A stretch of DNA of 35,143 nt, from NCBI GenBank assembly GCA_027336365.1, contig DAHWFY010000009.1, positions 1-35,143 of the forward strand. Direction: 5' to 3'. Origin of the DNA: Bacillota bacterium. GTDB taxonomy: Bacteria; Bacillota; Bacilli; Alicyclobacillales; Alicyclobacillaceae. The translations under genes and the position numbers were made by a program. Shown here one piece after another: positions 1 through 8,605 of the stretch (positions are counted from its first letter, which is position 1; each line of letters begins with the position of its first letter). Below the pieces are notes generated by a model that saw only the letters and a list, made by a program, of their open reading frames with translations, had not been told where the DNA came from and searched no databases.

Positions 1-595
1 TCCACTGGGGATGGGCCAATTCCACAAAATTGTTCACAACCCGCTCAATCTCCGCGACTTCTCCCTGCATTAAGGCAAGAAATTTGGGTGTAGCCTGAGG
101 CTGGCCTACCAGGAGTTGGACAAAGCCTTTCAGCGTGGTGAGGGGGTTGCGAATTTCATGGGCCACGCCAGCTGCCAACTGGCCGATGACCTCCAGTTTA
201 TCTGACCGATGACTCCACTCCCGTTCTTGATGAACCTCCGACAATTCTCGAGCCACCAATACGGCTCCCTGAAACTGTCCTGCGTCGTGAACCGGGATGG
301 CCTTAAAACCAATCGAGACCTCCTGGCCGGAACGGTGCACCATCACCAGGCTGGCATTGGTCCTCGGCTCCAGTCGCCTGCCCAGCAAAATGAACTGTCG
401 GCAAGCTCGATACCGTTGGAATGAGGGCAACATCTGGGCAAAAGAAAGACCGGCAATATCTTTCAGAGAATACCCGGTCAAGGCGGTGAAGGCGGGATTC
501 GCGTCAAAAATCCTCGCCTTGCGGTCCAGCACCCACATAGCTGCCGGATTCTGGTGGACGATTGCGTGGTACACCTGCTCAAGAGTCGGTTTCAT
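1..595 (-). CDS. PAS sensor histidine kinase (3' end outside window)
   Basis: The minus-strand frame stays open from an ATG at 595 to the window edge (198 codons). An N-terminal PAS-like domain (about residues 1-115) includes WVLDRKARIFDANPAF and TGYSLKDIAG. A HisKA domain follows, with the H-box GVAHEIRNPLTTLKGF (phospho-acceptor His near residue 148). The ATP-binding domain must lie beyond the edge. The H-box closely resembles that of the kinase at 3773-4867 and is the type found in KinB/KinE sporulation kinases, which feed phosphate into Spo0F/Spo0A. No membrane segment is visible and no response regulator adjoins, so this looks like an orphan cytosolic kinase. It lies 134 bp downstream of manC on the same strand; that gap shows only weak ribosome-site character (GGGTGG). 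Confidence 0.88.
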   Translation of the reverse strand, partial: MKPTLEQVYHAIVHQNPAAMWVLDRKARIFDANPAFTALTGYSLKDIAGLSFAQMLPSFQRYRACRQFILLGRRLEPRTNASLVMVHRSGQEVSIGFKAIPVHDAGQFQGAVLVARELSEVHQEREWSHRSDKLEVIGQLAAGVAHEIRNPLTTLKGFVQLLVGQPQATPKFLALMQGEVAEIERVVNNFVELAHPQW

Positions 596-729
596 CGCCT
601 GGCCACCCTGTTGACCCGCAAGCCCATCAAACCCTGACGAATACGACCTGACATCCAATTCCTTCACCCGCTTTGGCCCAGAATAACAACCAAAACAAAC
701 TTAGAGTTCATTGACCCTCTCGCCCCAGG

Positions 730-2136
730 CTAGCGAACAACCATCTTACAATGCTGCTCAATTTCCGGCCAAGTCATGTAGCGGCGAACAATATCCTCTT
801 CCGTCAACACGGTACCTCGCTGAACCTCCACCAGTTTCATCGGAGTCATGGCACGAATTGCATGCCACTGCTCCGCGTACACTCGGATTACGTCCCCTGC
901 AGCGACTCCCAAAAGACGTCCGTCCATGGCCATTTCTCCTTCCCCGGCGACGATGGTCCACACCTCACTGCGCCAAGCGTGTTTTTGATAACTCAAGTGG
1001 TGGCCGGGATTCAGTTCAATCCATTTGGTTAAAACTTCTGTGCCATCATCCAGTTTCTGATAATCCAAGACCCGGTAAGACCCCCACAGGCGTTCCTCAC
1101 ACATGGGCCGGGAGTCATAACTGCTAATCACTTCCTTCAACCCCGCAGAGGCCTCCTTGTCGGCCACGAGAATCCCATCCGGTGTGGCCACCACCATGGT
1201 ATTTTGTAAACCCATGGTCACCACGGGGATGCCCAGTTCATTGACCACATGGGTATTCTCACAAGACACGGCTTCTCCCGGCCCCACCAAGGTGTCATCC
1301 ATTTTCCCGGATAAGGCTCCCCAAGTCCCCAGATCCTCCCACATACCCTGGTAAGGGGAAACGGCGATGGCCGTCGCCTGCTCCACCACCTCATAATCGA
1401 AGCTGCGTTTGGGCAATTCTGCGAACTGTTGTACCAAGTCCGGGTAATTCATCGGGTATCCCTTGGCTGTCAGCACTTGTTCCAAATACCCCAGACGAAA
1501 GCAAAACACCCCGCAATTCCACAATGCTCCCTCCTTAATAAGCTGTGCAGCTCGTTGCGGATTTGGTTTTTCCTCGAATCCCACCACTGGCCACCAGGAG
1601 CCGCTTGACGCGTGCCTAGACGCTTGTTCCACCCGGATGTACCCGAATTTGCTGGTAGCTTCCGTAGGTTCCACCCCTAATAAAGCTAGGTCTGCCTCCG
1701 CCTCCTTCAGCACCTGTTCCAATCCGGCAATACGGACAAAATACTCGTCATCCACGTAGTGATCCACAGGCAGGACGGCCACCACCTCATCCGCCGCAGC
1801 CCCCGCTCGTTGACGCAAGTAGGTACAAGCCAGTGCGATGGCGGGGAAGGTATCCCGTCGCGTCGGCTCCTCAATCACCGGCACCTCTCCCAGTTGGGAA
1901 AGGATGATATCCTGCTGGGCGCGCGATGCGCAAACATAGCTGGCAGATTGCAGCCCAACCTGAGCCAACTGCCCCCACACCCGCTGCAGCATTGAAACAG
2001 GGGCCTGTGATAGAGAGTCAGACAAGGCGGATTGTCCCTCTGGTTTCAAAACCTTGAGGAACTGTTTTGACCGACTGTCATTGGACATAGGCCACAGGCG
2101 CTTGCCCGACCCTCCAGACAAGAGTACAATACGCAT
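730..2136 (-). CDS. manC: Mannose-1-phosphate guanylyltransferase with C-terminal cupin (ManC type)
   Basis: A 468-residue enzyme that makes GDP-mannose from mannose-1-phosphate and GTP. The nucleotidyltransferase half (about 1-290) has GGSGKRLWPMSND near the N-terminus, VLPVDHYV, FEEKPNP, WNCGVFCF, SFDYEVVEQ and MWEDLGTWGAL. The C-terminal part (about 325-460) is the mannose-6-phosphate isomerase type II cupin, with RLWGSYRVLD, LSYQKHAWRSEVW and EVQRGTVLTEEDIVR, so it may be bifunctional. Start: GTG 2145, ATG 2142 and ATG 2136 are in frame. GGGAGG lies 9 bp before ATG 2136, which also gives the standard N-terminus MRIVLLSGGSG, so 2136 is preferred. It is divergent from the glycosyltransferase at 2373, a likely user of GDP-mannose product. 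Confidence 0.93.
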   Translation of the reverse strand: MRIVLLSGGSGKRLWPMSNDSRSKQFLKVLKPEGQSALSDSLSQAPVSMLQRVWGQLAQVGLQSASYVCASRAQQDIILSQLGEVPVIEEPTRRDTFPAIALACTYLRQRAGAAADEVVAVLPVDHYVDDEYFVRIAGLEQVLKEAEADLALLGVEPTEATSKFGYIRVEQASRHASSGSWWPVVGFEEKPNPQRAAQLIKEGALWNCGVFCFRLGYLEQVLTAKGYPMNYPDLVQQFAELPKRSFDYEVVEQATAIAVSPYQGMWEDLGTWGALSGKMDDTLVGPGEAVSCENTHVVNELGIPVVTMGLQNTMVVATPDGILVADKEASAGLKEVISSYDSRPMCEERLWGSYRVLDYQKLDDGTEVLTKWIELNPGHHLSYQKHAWRSEVWTIVAGEGEMAMDGRLLGVAAGDVIRVYAEQWHAIRAMTPMKLVEVQRGTVLTEEDIVRRYMTWPEIEQHCKMVVR

Positions 2137-2180
2137 CGCCATCACCCTCCCAAACGATTATGGTGCAAAAGCTTCAATCC

Positions 2181-2209
2181 TTGACAGATTGCAAAATTGC
2201 ATGGATTCT
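2181..2209 (+). promoter_or_regulatory. Possible sigma-A promoter for the DPM1-like gene
   Basis: A perfect -35 hexamer TTGACA at 2181-2186 is followed after 17 bp by GATTCT, a weak -10. It lies in the 236-bp divergent gap between manC and the glycosyltransferase at 2373. Only the -35 is convincing. Nothing else was recognised in this gap. Confidence 0.3.
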
Positions 2210-2372
2210 CATCGTAAATTCATGCCCTGTCCTCATCAAACCATGGACGTGAGCGCAACACTTCATTAAAATAGACCTGTTGGAGAGCCTCCATGTATTG
2301 TATCGTCTGCGACCGCTGTCGCAAACCGCTGCGGCACGTGGCGGACAGTGCTGAAACCTGAGGATCTACGAA

Positions 2373-3512
2373 ATGGGGTCTACGTACATGATGCTGAGTA
2401 TTGTCATCCCGACCTATAATGAACGGGAAAACGTCCGCATCATCGCGGACAGAATTCAGTCCTCTCTCGCGGGTGAACCCTACGATTACGAGATTTGGTT
2501 CATTGATGACAGTCGAGATGATACTCCTATTATATTGGCGGAATTGGCAAAACAGCAACCTCAGGTCCATTATTTTCATCGGGACAACGGCTCCGGCTTA
2601 GCCTCCGCAGTGGTGGAGGGATTTGCCCACAGCCGCGGCGAGTATCTGGTTGTAATGGACGCCGACCTGCAGCACCCTCCGGAGCTGTTGCCTACCCTTG
2701 TCACGCGATTACAGAACAACATTGATATTGTCATTCCCAGCCGCTTTGTAGAAGGTGGCTCAGATGGAGGATTGAATGGCTTCCGAAAATTGGTCTCCTG
2801 GACAGCTCGAATGTTAGGTCAACTGGCCCTGCGACGGTTGCGCCAAGTATCGGATTGCACCGGTGGATACTTTGGCTTGCGCCGCAGTGTGATTGAACAA
2901 GCAAATCTTGACCCAATCGGCTGGAAAATTCTCATGGAAGTACTGGTTAAAGGAGAATACCAGCGGGTCCATGAAGTGCCATACGTATTTGCCGCTCGTC
3001 AAGCGGGTGAGTCGAAAATGAGTCTGCGTGAGCAGTGGAATTACCTGCATCACGTGGTTCGACTGGTGATGCAGAGCCCCGAGGACCGACGTTTTTACTT
3101 GTACTGCTTGGTGGGTGGGTTGGGTGTGCTGGTCAACCTAATTGTCATGAGTGCAGTGATGTACGGCTTGCACCTGCATCCTGTTCTTGCCTCCATCATC
3201 GCTTCCGTCGTGGCCATGGTCCACAACTTTTTATGGAATGACCGAGTCACCTGGAAGGAACGAACGGAGTCGGTACGGTGGCGTCGCATGCTGCAGATGC
3301 CTTTGTTTATGGCAGTCTCCGGTGTCGGCATTGGTGTCACCGCTCTATTTGTGGAGATCTTCCTACGCCTGCACTGGCCGGAATTGGTGGGCCAATTGGT
3401 GGGTATCGTCGTGTCTACAATATGGACCTTTACCGCCAACAACCGCTGGACCTGGACCGAGCGTGCCAGCCAAAGAAAGCTACGCCGCAAGGTGCGCGTG
3501 ACCCAAGAGTAA
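2373..3512 (+). CDS. DPM1-like GT2 glycosyltransferase fused to a GtrA membrane domain
   Basis: A 379-residue two-domain protein. Residues 5-230 are a GT2 fold: LSIVIPTYNERENV, FIDDSRDDTP, the metal-binding VVMDADLQHPPE, and TGGYFGLRRSV. This is the polyprenyl-phosphate mannose (or glucose) synthase type, which moves a sugar from GDP- or UDP-sugar to a lipid phosphate on the inner membrane face. Residues 240-370 hold about four hydrophobic segments of the GtrA/DPMS_2 type, thought to help flip the lipid-linked sugar. TGAGGATC at 2359-2366 lies close before ATG 2373; in-frame ATGs 2388 and 2391 are alternatives. The divergent neighbour makes GDP-mannose, which supports mannose as the sugar (inference). 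It ends 36 bp before repeat R copy A. Confidence 0.9.
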   Translation: MGSTYMMLSIVIPTYNERENVRIIADRIQSSLAGEPYDYEIWFIDDSRDDTPIILAELAKQQPQVHYFHRDNGSGLASAVVEGFAHSRGEYLVVMDADLQHPPELLPTLVTRLQNNIDIVIPSRFVEGGSDGGLNGFRKLVSWTARMLGQLALRRLRQVSDCTGGYFGLRRSVIEQANLDPIGWKILMEVLVKGEYQRVHEVPYVFAARQAGESKMSLREQWNYLHHVVRLVMQSPEDRRFYLYCLVGGLGVLVNLIVMSAVMYGLHLHPVLASIIASVVAMVHNFLWNDRVTWKERTESVRWRRMLQMPLFMAVSGVGIGVTALFVEIFLRLHWPELVGQLVGIVVSTIWTFTANNRWTWTERASQRKLRRKVRVTQE

Positions 3513-3546
3513 TGAGAAGTCCCTGCTCAGCGTACGACTAACTTCT

Positions 3547-3774
3547 AAATGTGCGTATCCCGGAAAAAGTTAGGTCAGACCCAAACAGCGCGAGGAGGCA
3601 AACCTAAAATGCGCACCGGGTCTGGCTTCACCCGTGGGGAGCAGTTAGACTGGTGTGGGGAGCGTTTAGACCAGTGGGAGTCCTGTGCTGTACGTTTTCG
3701 GTACATGAAGGAACATTTTGCGCGACGACGAAGCACTGCGCCGGGAAGCTCTGACCTCTTTCCGGGCAACCTCT
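3547..3774 (+). repeat. Repeat family R, copy A
   Basis: Copy A (228 bp) fills nearly all the space between the converging genes at 2373 and 3773. Its ends are inverted repeats: TCCCGGAAA..GGTCAGA on the left, read back as TCTGACC..TTTCCGGG on the right. Inside are the family signatures CCTAAAATGCGCAC, GTACGTTTTCGGTAC and GGAACATTTTGCGCGACGA. A local duplication (two copies of a GTGGGGAGC..TTAGAC unit at about 3636-3677) is absent from copy C. Its right end overlaps the stop codon of the kinase at 3773. It has no convincing coding content. Confidence 0.8.
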
Positions 3775-4867
3775 AAACCTGTTTTTGTAGCGTTACATCG
3801 ATGCAGGTGCCCTTCCCCGGCGTGCTGTGAATGTCCATGCGTCCGCCGTGAGAGCGAATGATTTTTTGGGTCACCAGCATACCCAAGCCAGTGCCCTGCT
3901 TTTTTGTCGTGTAAAAGGCTTGCCCCATCCGTTGCAATTGTTCCACCGTCATCCCCACACCCTCGTCACAGACTCGCACCGTGACCTGCGAATTATCTAG
4001 CTCGGTATGGATCCCAACTCGAATAGTCCCGCCTTTTGGCATGGCTTCAATGGCGTTTTTTAAGATGTTGATGAACACCTGTTTCAATTGGTTTTCGTCG
4101 CACGAGACCTGTACAGGTTGCAAGGAAGGAGTCATCTGAATGTCTGCATTGTACACGATGGCTTGGGTCTGCATGAGAGAGGATACCTGTTCCACCAGAC
4201 GGTTGAGGTCCTGGGGCTTGGATTGATACACATGAGGGCGAGCCAGGTCAAGAAACTCCGTGATGATAAACTCAATTCTTTGCAACTCAGATAGCATTAA
4301 GTCAAAGTAATCCTGATGACCCTCCACCCGCTCTCGCAAGAGTTGCACAAACCCCTTCAGCGCCGTCATCGGATTGCGAATTTCATGGGCAATCCCAGCG
4401 GCCATTTCTGCAACCAAAGACATCTTGCCAATTTCCCGCAAGTGAATCTCCGTTTGCCTTAAGTTTGTCACGTCCCTGCCAACCACAATGCGAACCCCTT
4501 GAGATTGCTCCTGAGGCTGTACTGAGTACTCGGTCCAGCGACAGATGCGCTGTTCCCCTTGCTCCACGGCCACGGATTTTTCGCCACCGCCCACAACCTC
4601 AGTCACCCACCCTTGCTCAATCCAGTCAGCCACCGCCTGAGCCGGGCCGGCATCCAAACCTAGATGAGTCAACAACCCGGTGATGGACAAACTGTCTTGG
4701 TGGGAATCACACTCCTCGGGGGAACAGAACAGTTTGCGTGCCTGCTGGTTGGCCACCAACCAGCCACCATTCGCTTCTTTCACAATAAAAACGTGTTCCA
4801 ATAAGTCCAGCAGTTGCTGGGCCCGTCCCAGGTTGACTGCTGTGCCGCTTGGGCCCTCATCCACCAC
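3773..4867 (-). CDS. Orphan PAS histidine kinase (KinB/KinE-like)
   Basis: A 364-residue soluble sensor kinase. A PAS-like domain occupies about 10-135 (VFIVKEANGGWLVANQQA, then IVVGRDVTNLRQTE). HisKA has the H-box GIAHEIRNPMTALKGF near residue 160. HATPase_c has an N-box (NILKNAIEAMPKGG), G1 (CDEGVGM), F-box (AFYTTKKQGTG) and G2 (GTGLGMLV). All catalytic motifs are present. The overall form matches Bacillota sporulation kinases that phosphorylate Spo0F; no response regulator adjoins. GTG 4867 follows a G-rich stretch (GGGGGGGATTGG); GTG 4864 is an alternative. The stop codon lies inside the terminal repeat of R copy A, so the last residues may have been reset by that insertion. Confidence 0.9.
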   Translation of the reverse strand: MVDEGPSGTAVNLGRAQQLLDLLEHVFIVKEANGGWLVANQQARKLFCSPEECDSHQDSLSITGLLTHLGLDAGPAQAVADWIEQGWVTEVVGGGEKSVAVEQGEQRICRWTEYSVQPQEQSQGVRIVVGRDVTNLRQTEIHLREIGKMSLVAEMAAGIAHEIRNPMTALKGFVQLLRERVEGHQDYFDLMLSELQRIEFIITEFLDLARPHVYQSKPQDLNRLVEQVSSLMQTQAIVYNADIQMTPSLQPVQVSCDENQLKQVFINILKNAIEAMPKGGTIRVGIHTELDNSQVTVRVCDEGVGMTVEQLQRMGQAFYTTKKQGTGLGMLVTQKIIRSHGGRMDIHSTPGKGTCIDVTLQKQV

Positions 4868-5473
4868 CCCAATCCCCCCCGTAAGCGCGCGTAACTACTA
4901 TGATTGTGTCGTTGATTGTACTCCACAAAGAACCAGGTTCCCGATTTACGGTATGACGTTAGACGACTAGCGTGGATCACAGGCGGACACATCTACCTCT
5001 CTCTACATCATTTTACAGTCCACATTTGAATAACACCACTCTGACGTCGAACCTGCAAGAAGAATATGGGGCATACTCATATCAGTGTTGGCAACCTTTC
5101 TGCGGCTTTCTCTATCGTGGCGTCCGATATGGTGGCGTTTGACGTGGAATTCCAACTAAGAATCAGAACAACTTTTTATCTGTAATCTGCCGTAATCTGC
5201 AGAAAACTCTTGAATAGTTCGACGTTCTCCGTCGGATCCCTGCCAAAATTGACGACATTTCGGGATACATACATGTCTTGACATTCACGGTGTGCAAAGA
5301 AAGAAGTCATTGAAGGATGGCAAATGCCGCAGAGAACTGTTTTCATCGCAGATTCCGTTGCAGTCATAGAACCCATTTCCGTCACACACAACACCCGCAG
5401 GAACAGAATATCTCCGAAATGGGGTCAACCTTTGTCTCGTTTGAATAGGCCCCCAAATTCCTCCCAAGTCCAT
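4868..5473. other. Non-coding stretch upstream of E5 and the riboswitch
   Basis: About 600 bp with no convincing gene. A 56-codon minus-strand frame (5176-5346) could encode a small Cys-rich peptide (CGIC near the start, HREC later), but it has no clear ribosome site or recognisable family. The motif GTAATCTGC occurs twice within 20 bp near 5182-5201. No terminator or strong promoter was recognised. Confidence 0.4.
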
Positions 5474-5536
5474 CCAGCAAATACTACTACTTGGATTTAC
5501 ATTCCTTGCCGGTGCCGCTATCAGCGACATAAGGAT
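5474..5536 (+). repeat. Dispersed 63-bp repeat E, copy E5 (diverged)
   Basis: It runs from CCAGCAAA through TTGGATTTAC, GGTGCCGCTATCAGCG and AAGGAT. It has the layout of the other E copies but more mismatches: the second hairpin is imperfect and the flanks (GTCCAT left, CTATT right) are no longer equal. It is probably an old insertion, about 90 bp upstream of the c-di-AMP riboswitch. Confidence 0.7.
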
Positions 5537-5621
5537 CTATTGGTAATATTTTTGCATGGTCAAGCCAGGATAGCCATGCTAAGCTGAGGCAGAATTGTCC
5601 CTGCTTCCAGTGGGACACATC

Positions 5622-5772
5622 AAGCCGAATCACCAGCCGACATTCGGCGGTGTACGGGGGATTTCGGTCCAATGTTGGCATTGGACTTGGGGTGAATCGG
5701 GACCCGGAAACGCAGTCCCGTAGGCCGCACTCGTCGGCCGAACCCGACAACTAACCCCGAAGGCGACACGAG
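5622..5772 (+). promoter_or_regulatory. c-di-AMP riboswitch (ydaO/yuaA type)
   Basis: The aptamer landmarks occur in order: AGCCGAATC (about 5623), GGTGTACGGGGGA (about 5649), TTGGGGTGAATCGG (about 5687), CCGGAAAC, and near the 3' side CGAACCCGACAACTAACCCCG followed by GAAGGCGACACG. This combination is typical of ydaO-class c-di-AMP riboswitches, which in Bacillota turn off cell-wall hydrolase and ion-transport genes when c-di-AMP is high. The aptamer ends about 15 nt before the ATG of the LysM/SleB gene. The ribosome site GAGGGG (5770-5775) abuts its closing stem, leaving no room for a terminator. Control is therefore probably at translation initiation (inference). Confidence 0.92.
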
Positions 5773-5786
5773 GGGATGAAAACTCC

Positions 5787-6872
5787 ATGTTCAATCGTCA
5801 GTCAATCTCGCCTCATGCGAACCAGGCCGAGGGAAATTCGACTCATTTTCACTTGGCGAAACCAGCGACCCGCCGCCTATTGGCTGCCACGATGGGTGCA
5901 ACACTCAGTGGCATACTGAGCACCACGCCAGCGTTTGCTGTAACCCAATCTACTCTCAGTACCCCATCATCCGCCGGCAACCAAACGGTCACCGTACAGG
6001 CAGGACAGAGCCTATGGTCCATCGCGCGCATTCATGGGATTCCATTGACAGACCTTGAGGCCGCAAATCCAGGGGTGCAACCTCTGAACCTGCAAATCGG
6101 TTCTATTTTACGACTCCCTTTGGGTTTATACCGAGTCCAATCGGGAGATACTTTTTGGAACATCGCGCAACGATTGCATGTGCCCGAAAATGCATTGATG
6201 ACTGCAAACCCCGGTATCCCGGCCGGTGACCTACAAGTGGGGCAAGTCCTTAACCTGCCTGCCGGACTGAGTCTGGGATTGGCGGAACAGACCTCAGCCA
6301 GCACATCGGTTGCACGACAGCGTCCATTCCCACAAAGAACTACCCCATCCATGGCAATCAGTGGGACAAGTCAGACCGCCCATTCCACTCAGACCACAAC
6401 GGCAAACTCGGGCGCATCATCCACATCGGCAGCCGTCCAACAGACTGTTTCGGCCTCTGCCAACGTTAGTAATATCACTCCGTCCCCCAATGGCACTCAA
6501 ATCCAGCAGAACCTGTACTGGTTGGCCAAGATTATTCACGCCGAGGCGGACGGAGAGCCAATGAACGCCCAGATTTCCGTGGGTGACGTGGTCTGGCACA
6601 GGGTGCTTTCGCCCGACTACCCAAACACCGTCGAGGGGGTTGTATTTCAAATCAGCAACGGTCACTACCAGTTCAGCAGTGTCACGCAGGGATTTTTCCA
6701 GTCGTCTCCCGGTGCGGACAACTTGGCCGCCGCGAGGGCTGTGCTGCAGCAACACGAGGACTTAGTGCCCGGCGCCTATGTATTTTACAACCCTGCCCAA
6801 ACTCCGTCTGGTAGTTGGGTGTGGAGCCAACCTACCATCGCTCACATCGGGGCATTTGTGTTCGCGCATTGA
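5787..6872 (+). CDS. Secreted LysM-SleB/CwlJ-type cell-wall hydrolase
   Basis: A 361-residue exported protein. The first 51 residues form a long signal peptide with likely cleavage after PAFA. Two LysM peptidoglycan-binding domains follow (about 67-111 and 114-158; QAGQSLWSIARIHG and QSGDTFWNIAQRLH). A Ser/Thr-rich linker spans about 165-235. The C-terminal Hydrolase_2 domain (about 242-361) has the likely catalytic Glu in IIHAEADGEP, plus VVWHRVLSPDYPNTVEGVV and HYQFSSV. SleB/CwlJ enzymes cleave cortex or wall peptidoglycan; the LysM pair anchors it to the wall. GAGGGG lies 11 bp before ATG 5787. The preceding riboswitch links its expression to c-di-AMP, a common pairing for such enzymes. 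A role in growth, lysis or germination cannot be told from sequence. Confidence 0.92.
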   Translation: MFNRQSISPHANQAEGNSTHFHLAKPATRRLLAATMGATLSGILSTTPAFAVTQSTLSTPSSAGNQTVTVQAGQSLWSIARIHGIPLTDLEAANPGVQPLNLQIGSILRLPLGLYRVQSGDTFWNIAQRLHVPENALMTANPGIPAGDLQVGQVLNLPAGLSLGLAEQTSASTSVARQRPFPQRTTPSMAISGTSQTAHSTQTTTANSGASSTSAAVQQTVSASANVSNITPSPNGTQIQQNLYWLAKIIHAEADGEPMNAQISVGDVVWHRVLSPDYPNTVEGVVFQISNGHYQFSSVTQGFFQSSPGADNLAAARAVLQQHEDLVPGAYVFYNPAQTPSGSWVWSQPTIAHIGAFVFAH

Positions 6873-6882
6873 CCTCTTCTTC

Positions 6883-6918
6883 ACGCGGATACTCTGCTCA
6901 ACGCGGATACTCTGCTCA
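6883..6918 (+). repeat. 18-bp perfect tandem duplication
   Basis: Two adjacent copies of ACGCGGATACTCTGCTCA, just after the stop of the LysM/SleB gene. Confidence 0.9.
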
Positions 6919-6988
6919 TGACCCATATCTCGATGACCTAAATCTCTAAGGAACAGCCCCCTGGTCACAATTTCCTTTATGATCATCT

Positions 6989-7040
6989 GGCTCGGAGTCT
7001 CTCATGCAATAGACCCTAATTGGTGTCTCCGAGCCTTTTT
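6989..7040 (+). terminator. Possible rho-independent terminator after the LysM/SleB gene
   Basis: GGCTCGGAG (6989-6997) pairs perfectly with CTCCGAGCC (7027-7035), followed directly by TTTTT. The 29-nt loop is long and the site is 117 bp past the stop codon, which lowers confidence. Confidence 0.5.
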
Positions 7041-7227
7041 ATCCCCATATTTCGAGCAGAAATGGAGCAATAGGGTACAAAATGAGACCGTCGATTCACG
7101 AGGTTTCGTAAGACTTGAACAAGATATAGAGAGTTTTATCTGCATGTCATACACTGATGGTGGCCGCAAGTCGTTCACCATCACATCGAATTCCCTGTGA
7201 TTCTCTTGCAGATTGAATCGGCGGTCT

Positions 7228-7369
7228 CAAATAAGGGTCCATAAGTCGCTAATAGCCCCTTTCAAGCCACGGATCGCCTAAACAAGCGTCCGCCAAGCTC
7301 TTATTCCGGCAAATTTCGCACAAACACGGGGGAAAAAGGTGCAATAGGCGACTTTCGACCTCTTATTTG
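7228..7369. repeat. 142-bp element with imperfect inverted ends
   Basis: The left arm at 7228-7255 (CAAATAAG, then AAGTCGC) is mirrored by the right arm at 7343-7369 (GCGACTT, then CTTATTTG). Eight outer bases and an inner heptamer match exactly at equal spacing. No coding frame is convincing. It could be a MITE-like remnant or a long hairpin. The rest of the 6919-7623 gap shows nothing else except the 12-bp repeats listed separately. Confidence 0.5.
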
Positions 7370-7508
7370 CGTTTCATTTCCCGTTATTGGATGATTTAAC
7401 GACTGGGGAACCCTTAATTCCAGAACCGTAATCATCTACCCTCCCCTTCCGTCAAAGATGGTCGCCCAACTAAAGGTGGCCTCTTCAGTCCGTCAAATAG
7501 GGTGCCCC

Positions 7509-7544
7509 GCTGTGGGTCCCGCTGTAAGTCCTGCTGTGGGTCCC
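7509..7544. repeat. 12-bp tandem repeat, three units
   Basis: GCTGTGGGTCCC, GCTGTAAGTCCT and GCTGTGGGTCCC in a row, in the non-coding stretch downstream of the DUF4870 gene. Confidence 0.75.
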
Positions 7545-7623
7545 CACCGGTGATCCCACTGAGGATCTTGCCAGTAAGTCACTCCACTGCCTTTCCCTCT
7601 TAATCTCCTCTCGATTGGAGAGA

Positions 7624-7962
7624 TCATCTGAAAAATCTGATAGTTAGTGGATAGCGATAATGTTCCCCATTGGAGGCTTTCACCGCAGCAACAATCACCA
7701 TGATTATCTGGAAAATCCCCAATCCAATGAGAAGGGGTAAGCCAATCAAAATTATAGTCAAGAGCGCTGCCACAACTCCATAAAGCAAAATCGAAATTTG
7801 GAAGTTGATAGCTTCCTTTCCGTGATAATTGACATATGAATACTCTTCCCGCTTAATGAGCCACACAACCAACGGACCCAGTATCCATCCTAAAGGAACA
7901 ATATACCCCACAAAAGCAGACAAATGACATGCGATTGCCCAATCTCGTTCGTGACGATTCAT
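7624..7962 (-). CDS. DUF4870 (Tic20-like) small membrane protein
   Basis: A 112-residue protein with the pattern of DUF4870: a short soluble N-terminus (MNRHERDWAIACHLSAF), a first membrane span (about 10-35), a polar turn (LIKREEYSYVNYHGKEAINFQ) and two further spans (about 52-95). A short charged tail follows. The conserved H/GKEAINFQ turn is the family hallmark. Function is unknown. GGAGGTG sits just before ATG 7962. It stands alone, between a non-coding stretch and repeat R copy B. Confidence 0.85.
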   Translation of the reverse strand: MNRHERDWAIACHLSAFVGYIVPLGWILGPLVVWLIKREEYSYVNYHGKEAINFQISILLYGVVAALLTIILIGLPLLIGLGIFQIIMVIVAAVKASNGEHYRYPLTIRFFR

Positions 7963-7986
7963 GAGTCACCTCCTGAAGTTATTATA

Positions 7987-8188
7987 AGTGCGTGTCTGGA
8001 AAAGTAGTTAGGTCCGATTCAAGCCATGTGAGGAAACCAGCCTAAAATACGCATAGGACCTGCTCCCCAGTGGGAAGCGTTTAGACTGCGAGAGCCCCGT
8101 GCCGTACGTTTTCGGTACGTGAAAGAGCATTTTGGGCGATGACGTGGCAATACGTTGGGAAGTTCTGACCCTTTCCCTGCACGCACTA
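7987..8188 (+). repeat. Repeat family R, copy B (diverged)
   Basis: Ends AGTGCGTG (left) and CACGCACT (right) are inverted. Internal landmarks match the family: CCTAAAATACGCA, CCCCAGTGG, GAGCATTTTGGGCGATGA and GTACGTTTTCGGTACGTGA. It lies just upstream of the DUF4870 gene, in the opposite direction. Confidence 0.75.
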
Positions 8189-8605
8189 GTATGAATAATT
8201 AAGGTTTACGACAGCCCCGCTGGCGGAGTGAGCGTCTCCGGATTGTATGTGTACTGATAGTTGGCCGTGGACATCACAGTCATAGAACTTACAGACTGAT
8301 CCAAGGCGGTCTTTCCAGAAACTGTACGTAAGGTATTTACAAATTATTTAAAAGAAACGAGTTGGTGTCGTGAGAACATTTGCATCTGCCTGAGGATAGA
8401 ACCCGCCTTACTTCCCTACACATCAGACGATGGGCGTCCAAGCAATGGCATCCTGTGATTTGATTACCGTCGAAGGAAACTGCCAAACCGCCGAGATATC
8501 TGCAGGAACTCGACGGATCTTGGCGAATAAGGTCCTGTTGAATCAGTGTACGGATGCACATCTTTGTACGGATGCACATCTTTCTTGCAAGGGGACGAAC
8601 TGGGG
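8189..8605. other. Gap before the prepilin peptidase, with an 18-bp duplication
   Basis: No gene, clear promoter or terminator was recognised. GTACGGATGCACATCTTT occurs twice in tandem at 8548-8583, right before the prepilin peptidase. It lengthens the apparent upstream reading frame and makes starts upstream of 8606 unlikely to be real. Confidence 0.5.

Noticed and set aside
3549-3776. Protein-coding frame in the 3.5 kb gap
   Set aside because: The frame lies entirely within repeat R copy A and is not kept in other copies.
5176-5346. Small Cys-containing peptide gene on the minus strand
   Set aside because: No clear ribosome site and no recognised family; kept only as a note in the gap entry.
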